Shown here piece by piece: positions 3,559 to 8,056 of a stretch of DNA of 8,056 bases. Below the pieces are notes generated by a model, which saw only the letters and a program-made list of their open reading frames with translations, was not told where the DNA came from and did no database searches. The translations under genes and the position numbers were made by a program. Position 1 is the stretch's first letter, and each line of letters begins with the position of its first letter. Origin of the DNA: JBKQWK01 sp052139595 (GTDB lineage: Bacteria; Actinomycetota; Thermoleophilia; UBA2241). Location: the NCBI GenBank assembly GCA_052139595.1, contig JBKQWK010000303.1, positions 1 through 8,056 on the forward strand, given 5' to 3'.

Positions 3559-5872
3559 TCACCGCCGGCAGACTGTCGGCGCGCACCGGGCGGGAGTGCA
3601 GGTAACCCTGCATCGCCTCGCAGCCGAGATCGAGTAAGCGCGTCGCCTGGGCCGCGGTTTCAACGCCTTCGGCGACGATCGTGATCCCGAGAGCATGCGC
3701 CATCGCCACAACGGCAGCAATCAAGGTGGTATCGGCGCTGTCTTCGTCGGTAAGGTTGTCGACGAAGACCTTGTCGATCTTGAGGATCGTTGCCGGGAAG
3801 CGCTTCAGATAGGCAAGCGACGAATACTCGGAGCCAAAGTCGTCAATCGCTATCCTAATCCCCAGATGGCGCAGCCGGGCCAGTGTCGCGGCAGCCGCCA
3901 CCGGATCCTCCATGAGGACTGATTCGGTCAGCTCGAGACAGAGCGTCGCGCCGGCCAGGCCGTGCTGGGCAAGGAGGTCGCCAACCCGCTCAACAAGCCC
4001 CTCGTCACGCAGTTGGGCGGCCGAGAGATTGATGGAAACGTAGAGATCGTCCATCGCCTCTGTCTGCCGCTGCCAGAGAGCCAACTGGGCGAGGGCGGTC
4101 TCTAAGACCCAGTTGCCGATCGGACCGATGAGGCCACTCTCCTCGGCCAGCGAGATGAACTTGACTGGCGAGATAACGCCGTACCTGGGGTGTGCCCAGC
4201 GCAGGAGGGCTTCCATGCCGACCGCTGGCCCCTGGGGCAGGCGCGTAATCGGCTGATAGACGAGATGGAGTTCGCCGCGGCTGACGGCGTGATGCAGATC
4301 TTGCGTGAGTTCAGCTCGCTCGGCGAGACGGATGCGCATCGACTCATCAAATACGGCGACCGCATCACGACCGCCATCTTTGGCTTCGTACATCGCCGTG
4401 TCGGCGTCGCTAATGAGCGCCTCGGCAGTTGCCTGCCGGTCGTCGCCGGAGGCATAAGCGAGGCCAATGCTGGCCGAGACAAAGAAACTCACGCCGTTGG
4501 CGACAAACGGTTCCTTCAAGCAGGTGCGCAGGCGATTCGCCAACTCGAGCGCTTGCGAAACGCTGACCACTTCGCCGAGAACGATCATGAACTCATCGCC
4601 ACCGAGGCGGGTGACGAGATCGGTCGGACGAACGTTGACCCGCAGGCGCTTGGCAACGTCAATGAGCAGCTCATCGCCATGGCGATGGCCGAGGCTGTCG
4701 TTGATCAGCTTGAACTGGTCGAGATCGATGTAGAGCAGCGCGATGTGGCTGTCATCGATGCGCGGCCGGGCCAGCAACTGGCTCAGTTCGTCGTGCATGA
4801 AACGACGATTCGGCAGCCCAGTGAGACTATCGTGAGTAGCCTGGAAGGCAAGCCTTGCTTGCGAGTTCTCGGCCGTCTGGAGAGCCTCGACGACGCGTAC
4901 GACGGCAGCCAGACTCAAGGCCACGATAAAGCCGAGAAGCACGTAGCGGTCGCTTGCATCGACATGGCGCTGCATCACCACGAGCGGTCCCGGGACGATC
5001 AAAGCGAGAGCAACAAGGGCGATGCGCCCGCGGCCAAGACGAGTTGTTTGAAGGTGTGTGCGAGGCGTCGTCAAGAAGCGCATGGACGGATGCAGGGCAG
5101 CCGCACCGGCGCCGAGATAGGCCAGGCTATAGGGCAGGTCAAGCACACCGCTGGCGAAGTGCGCCAGGTTCATGTCGGCGAGCATGTAGAGGGCGTCACC
5201 AACGAACATGAGGGTCATACCGGCGAGCAAGAACCAGAAGGCCGGATGACGTTTTTGCCCGGGGCTGAGAGCCAGGCGAAGGGTGATCACAACGAGAAAG
5301 ATATCGAGCGAGGGGTAGCTGATGAGCACGAGGCGCACCGTCAGCGGTGCCGTGGTCAGGGCAAGAACGCGCTCGACAGCGAAGACCCAGGCGATGGTTG
5401 CGGCTGCCAGTCCACCGATGAGGCCGTCGAGGATGATGCCGAACTGGTCCTGACCGGCGCGCAAGCCGAGGTGGGCGAAGCCGACGAGGCCACCACCGAG
5501 AAGAATGTAGCCGGGCAAATCGAGCAGATCGGGAATCAGCGAACGGCTCGCCGTCAAATTGCCCATGGTGTTCAGGTCGCTGCGTACAAGTTGAGCCACG
5601 AAAAATAAACCCAGGGCGGCGACGATCGCTAGCCAGGGCCAGCGATGGGCTGGGCGGCGAAACCGGAGCGAGACGATAAAGGCGAGGACGGTCGCGACAC
5701 CGAGGGCGAGCAGGACTGTGCCTTCCCAGGCGCCGGTGACTCCGCTCGCAGCGCCCAGCGCCGCCACTGTACCGGCGGCGAGATACAACGTGGTTGCGAT
5801 CGTGCCTCGGCTCCAGCGCGGCTGCAGCGACTGGCCAACCTCTGTCGCCAGCAATCGGGTGTTTTGACTCAT
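3515..5872 (-). CDS. Membrane GGDEF-EAL protein (cyclic-di-GMP cyclase/phosphodiesterase)
   Basis: This 785-aa protein has an N-terminal membrane region (residues about 24-330) with roughly 9-10 hydrophobic helices and no recognisable ligand-binding motif, probably a sensor. The GGDEF domain starts near DSLTGLPNRR (348-357) and has an intact active site GGDEF (424-428) and a product-inhibition site RPTD (415-418) five residues before it. The EAL domain has EALLR (554-558), Asn615, ELTE (647-650), DD (677-678), KID (698-700), EGVE (735-738) and QGYL (755-758), all metal- and substrate-binding positions of active phosphodiesterases. Loop 6, normally DFG(T/A)GYSS, reads DFGSEYSS: Glu682 replaces Gly. 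Both activities are thus possible; which one dominates cannot be read from sequence. The ATG at 5872 has only a weak ribosome-binding site. An upstream inverted repeat may regulate it. Its 3' end overlaps the acyltransferase gene tail to tail. Confidence 0.93.
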   Translation of the reverse strand: MSQNTRLLATEVGQSLQPRWSRGTIATTLYLAAGTVAALGAASGVTGAWEGTVLLALGVATVLAFIVSLRFRRPAHRWPWLAIVAALGLFFVAQLVRSDLNTMGNLTASRSLIPDLLDLPGYILLGGGLVGFAHLGLRAGQDQFGIILDGLIGGLAAATIAWVFAVERVLALTTAPLTVRLVLISYPSLDIFLVVITLRLALSPGQKRHPAFWFLLAGMTLMFVGDALYMLADMNLAHFASGVLDLPYSLAYLGAGAAALHPSMRFLTTPRTHLQTTRLGRGRIALVALALIVPGPLVVMQRHVDASDRYVLLGFIVALSLAAVVRVVEALQTAENSQARLAFQATHDSLTGLPNRRFMHDELSQLLARPRIDDSHIALLYIDLDQFKLINDSLGHRHGDELLIDVAKRLRVNVRPTDLVTRLGGDEFMIVLGEVVSVSQALELANRLRTCLKEPFVANGVSFFVSASIGLAYASGDDRQATAEALISDADTAMYEAKDGGRDAVAVFDESMRIRLAERAELTQDLHHAVSRGELHLVYQPITRLPQGPAVGMEALLRWAHPRYGVISPVKFISLAEESGLIGPIGNWVLETALAQLALWQRQTEAMDDLYVSINLSAAQLRDEGLVERVGDLLAQHGLAGATLCLELTESVLMEDPVAAAATLARLRHLGIRIAIDDFGSEYSSLAYLKRFPATILKIDKVFVDNLTDEDSADTTLIAAVVAMAHALGITIVAEGVETAAQATRLLDLGCEAMQGYLHSRPVRADSLPAVISLLAEQRLRLVSA

Positions 5873-5917
5873 AGCTCATCTGTCGGCAGATCGGGCTGAT
5901 TCATTGAGTCAAACAGT

Positions 5918-5951
5918 CCCGATCTCGTGATGCCAGCGCTGCGAGATCGGG
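5918..5951. repeat. Perfect 10-bp inverted repeat upstream of the GGDEF-EAL gene
   Basis: CCCGATCTCG (5918-5927) and CGAGATCGGG (5942-5951) are perfect inverse complements. The 14-base loop ends in the palindrome CAGCGCTG (5934-5941). A third half-site, AGATCGGG, occurs at 5888-5895, closer to the start codon at 5872. There is no T tract on either strand, so it is more likely an operator or structured leader than a terminator. Confidence 0.55.
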
Positions 5952-6292
5952 GCCGAAGGTTGCATAGGCGGGGCGCGGCAGCCTGCTGCGCTGATGCAGG
6001 CGACCTGCGTCAGCCGCCCTCTTGGCCCGCCGACGTTTGTCTTGAAGCTGAGGCAGCGCTGCCAAACAAGGGTAGTGCTTGGCACGACGCGCAGATGCTG
6101 CGAGCTGCCCTGACGGTGCGCGTGGCCGCTATCTTCGCCGAGCAGGATGTCACTGCGCTGACCGGCAACGCCGTGGTGATCTGCTCACAGATAGCCGGCC
6201 ACAGTCCGAGTGTCTACCGACAATTGCAACGTCGTGGTTTTCGCCAGTCCTCGCGTTTAATCGCTTCGCGGAGGCTGTCGTCAAGAGGTAGC

Positions 6293-6320
6293 CCACGACT
6301 GACCCTCCACGACTGACCCT
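6293..6320. repeat. Perfect 14-bp tandem duplication
   Basis: CCACGACTGACCCT occurs twice in direct succession (6293-6306 and 6307-6320) with no mismatch. It lies in non-coding sequence. It could be a replication-slippage duplication or a pair of protein-binding sites. Confidence 0.7.
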
Positions 6321-6544
6321 TTATCTGCGTGCGCTGTGCGAAAGCGCAGTGCGTCAGTTCGTACCCACGTGCGTTGGCAGCTCGTCGGCGGCAGCGCCCT
6401 CTGCAGCATCTTCTGCCGCTCCACAGGTTTGGTAGTCAGGTGCACGGCGCACGGCCGTTCTCACCCGATGGTTGCACTCCGCTCCGTCCGACACTCCGTG
6501 TAAACTAACAGGCAAAGCGGACGCGGCTACCAGCCGCCATCATT

Positions 6545-6564
6545 AAGGTACGCAAAGGTACGCA
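6545..6564 (+). repeat. Perfect 10-bp tandem duplication at the restriction gene start
   Basis: AAGGTACGCA occurs twice (6545-6554 and 6555-6564). The second copy contributes an AAGG Shine-Dalgarno-like block and its last A is the first base of an in-frame ATG (6564-6566). It therefore overlaps the translation start region of the restriction-modification gene and could affect or regulate its initiation. Confidence 0.65.
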
Positions 6565-6578
6565 TGCCGGGGGGTCAC

Positions 6579-8056
6579 ATGGCTGCACCAGATGCCGTTC
6601 TCGATCTCGTCGAACGCTTTGCCCGTAACCGCGAGCAGTACCGAAACGCTGCCTACAACGAGACTCAGGTGCGGCGCGAGTTCATCGATCCGCTCTTCGT
6701 CGCCCTCGGTTGGGATGTCGATAACAGCCGCGGCCATGCCCAAGCCTACAAGGATGTCGTTCACGAAGACGCGATCAAGGTCGGCTTAGACACTCGCGCC
6801 CCTGATTACTCGTTTCGCATCGGCGGCACACGCAAGTTCTTTGTCGAGGCGAAGAAGCCGGCCGTCAATCTCAAAGACGACCCGGCGCCAGCCTACCAGC
6901 TGCGTCGTTACGCTTGGTCGGCCAAACTGCCACTCAGTGTCCTCACCGACTTTGAGGAGTTCGTTGTCTACGACTGTCGCGTCAAGCCGGCGGCGAGCGA
7001 CAAGTCTTCGGTGGCCCGTACCCTCTATGTCCCCTACAACCACTACGCTGAGCGCTGGGATGAGATCGCCGCCGTATTCAGTAAAGAGGCGATCCTTCAA
7101 GGCTCGTTTGACCGCTACGCCGAATCAACGAAGGCCAAGAAGGGTACCGCCGAAGTCGATAAGGCGTTCCTCGCAGAGATCGAGGAGTGGCGTGGCCTGC
7201 TCGCCCATAACCTCGCCCTGCGTAACCCCTCACTGACTACCCGCGAGCTCAACTACGCCGTCCAGGTCACCATCGACCGCATCATCTTCCTGCGCATCTG
7301 TGAGGACCGCGGCATCGAGCCCTACGGACGGCTGCGTGGTTTGCTGCAGGGACTCGGCACCTACGGCCGCCTGAAGGCTCTCTTTCACGAGGCTGACGCC
7401 CGTTACAACTCGGGTCTCTTCCACTTCGCAACTGAGAAGGGGCGGGTAGGCTACGTCGATCGCCTCAGCCTCGAACTGGCGCTTGACGACAAACCGCTCA
7501 AGGACATCGTCAAGCGCCTCTACTACCCCGAAAGCCCGTACGAATTCTCTGTTCTCCCGGCGGACATCCTCGGTCAGGTCTATGAGCAGTTTCTCGGTAA
7601 GGTGATTCGCCTGACAGCCGGCCACCAGGCCAAGGTCGAAGACAAGCCCGAGGTGAAGAAGGCCGGCGGTGTCTACTACACACCGACCTACATCGTTGAC
7701 TACATCGTCAAGCACACCGTCGGCAAGTTGCTTGAGGGTAAGACAGCGAAACAGGCAGCCTCTCTGCGCATCCTCGATCCCGCCTGTGGCTCCGGCTCCT
7801 TTCTCATCGGCGCCTATCAGTACCTGCTCGACTGGCATCTCAAGCTCTACGCCGAGCAGCCGGGAAAGTATCGCAAGGAGCTGCATCAAGGTCTGGCCGG
7901 TGAGTGGCAACTGACAACAGCCGAGAAGAAGCGCATCCTGCTGGCTAGCATCTACGGTGTCGACATTGACAGCCAGGCCGTCGAGACGACCAAGCTCAGC
8001 CTGCTGCTCAAAGTGCTTGAGGGCGAGACCGCGGCCACGATCGAGAGCCAGCTCAG
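6579..8056 (+). CDS. Type IIG (Eco57I-like) restriction-modification enzyme, 5' part
   Basis: Only the first 492 residues are present and the frame runs off the window edge. The N-terminal nuclease has a PD-(D/E)XK site: PDYSFR with Asp76, then FFVEAKKP with Glu90 and Lys92. A helical connector follows, including NYAVQVTIDRIIFLRICEDRG around residues 225-245. The adenine methyltransferase begins with motif X (GGVYYTP, 363-369), then motif I DPACGSGSF (400-408) and IYGVDID (458-464), the SAM-binding elements. The catalytic NPPY motif and the target recognition domain must lie beyond the edge; such enzymes are usually about 1000 residues. Fusion of nuclease and methyltransferase in one chain is characteristic of type IIG and related defence enzymes, which cut unmodified foreign DNA. 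The start at 6579 has GGGGGG five bases upstream. An in-frame ATG at 6564, adding MPGGH, is an alternative with AAGG before it. No BREX or DISARM partner gene is seen upstream. Confidence 0.88.
   Translation, partial: MAAPDAVLDLVERFARNREQYRNAAYNETQVRREFIDPLFVALGWDVDNSRGHAQAYKDVVHEDAIKVGLDTRAPDYSFRIGGTRKFFVEAKKPAVNLKDDPAPAYQLRRYAWSAKLPLSVLTDFEEFVVYDCRVKPAASDKSSVARTLYVPYNHYAERWDEIAAVFSKEAILQGSFDRYAESTKAKKGTAEVDKAFLAEIEEWRGLLAHNLALRNPSLTTRELNYAVQVTIDRIIFLRICEDRGIEPYGRLRGLLQGLGTYGRLKALFHEADARYNSGLFHFATEKGRVGYVDRLSLELALDDKPLKDIVKRLYYPESPYEFSVLPADILGQVYEQFLGKVIRLTAGHQAKVEDKPEVKKAGGVYYTPTYIVDYIVKHTVGKLLEGKTAKQAASLRILDPACGSGSFLIGAYQYLLDWHLKLYAEQPGKYRKELHQGLAGEWQLTTAEKKRILLASIYGVDIDSQAVETTKLSLLLKVLEGETAATIESQL

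Larger units (their letters stand above)
5873..6578. other. Intergenic region with repeats, no confident gene
   Basis: An open frame of 129 codons (5927-6316) starts GTGATG. It has no ribosome-binding site and a mostly Arg/Ala composition, though residues near 51-105 (SAWHDAQMLRAALTVRVAAIFAEQDV onward) look somewhat protein-like, so it could be a gene remnant. GCGGCAG (6388-6394) and CTGCCGC (6413-6419) form a seven-pair hairpin, and TGCGCT (6330-6335) and AGCGCA (6343-6348) form a six-pair one. Inverted and tandem repeats are listed separately. TAAACT (6501-6506) could be a -10 box for the downstream gene, but no -35 at proper distance is evident. Confidence 0.4.

Noticed and set aside
4190..5608. 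A 472-codon open frame on the plus strand
   Set aside because: It lies entirely antisense to the GGDEF-EAL gene, whose motifs are unmistakable. Its product is charged and low in hydrophobic residues, as expected of an antisense shadow in GC-rich DNA.
5927..6316. A 129-codon plus-strand open frame as a real gene
   Set aside because: There is no ribosome-binding site, the start lies inside the inverted repeat, the composition is Arg/Ala-rich and the end falls in a tandem duplication. Kept only as a possible remnant.
7230..7910. A 226-codon minus-strand open frame
   Set aside because: It is antisense to the restriction-modification gene, which carries DPACGSGSF and GVYYTP in this interval.

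Overview
The window is GC-rich bacterial DNA (by eye near 60% GC) with dense, partly overlapping genes, Shine-Dalgarno starts and many ATG/GTG starts. It reads like an accessory region of a high-GC bacterial chromosome or metagenomic contig. No rRNA, tRNA or housekeeping marker is present, so the phylum cannot be fixed. Chloroflexota or Actinomycetota would fit the mix of genes, but that is only an impression.

Left part (1-1116): the window opens on short direct repeats that look like the terminus of an IS21-type insertion sequence whose body lies to the left. Next come two small-gene modules, 172-745 and 777-1116. Each has a closely similar 65-66 bp leader, a strongly acidic small protein of unknown function, and a similar downstream element (terminator-like). 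The first module also carries a translationally coupled second small gene. Region 1117-1578 has no convincing gene but is unusually rich in inverted repeats, the best being a 16-bp stem at 1198-1262. A zinc-ribbon protein gene (1579-1893) follows, then about 400 bp with no confident gene.

Middle part (2229-5872): a promoter candidate precedes a two-gene operon. It encodes a diverged S-adenosylmethionine decarboxylase-like (SpeD-like) protein and a GNAT/LuxI-fold acyltransferase-like protein, three bases apart. Converging on it, with overlapping 3' ends, is a long minus-strand gene for a membrane-anchored GGDEF-EAL protein (cyclic-di-GMP synthesis and/or breakdown) with all main catalytic motifs intact. 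A plausible but unproven reading is that the SpeD-like enzyme makes an amine or other SAM- or amino-acid-derived product which the acyltransferase acylates, giving a small-molecule signal beside a c-di-GMP enzyme. This is the most interesting candidate for an undescribed system here.

Right part (5873-8056): about 700 bp holds no confident gene but carries a perfect 10-bp inverted repeat, a perfect 14-bp tandem duplication, and a perfect 10-bp tandem duplication that touches the start of the last gene. That gene is the 5' part of a fused restriction-modification enzyme (type IIG, Eco57I-like): an N-terminal PD-(D/E)XK nuclease, a helical linker and the start of an N6-adenine methyltransferase. 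It is cut by the window edge. Together the IS end, repeat modules, unknown small genes and restriction gene suggest a genomic island or other variable locus.
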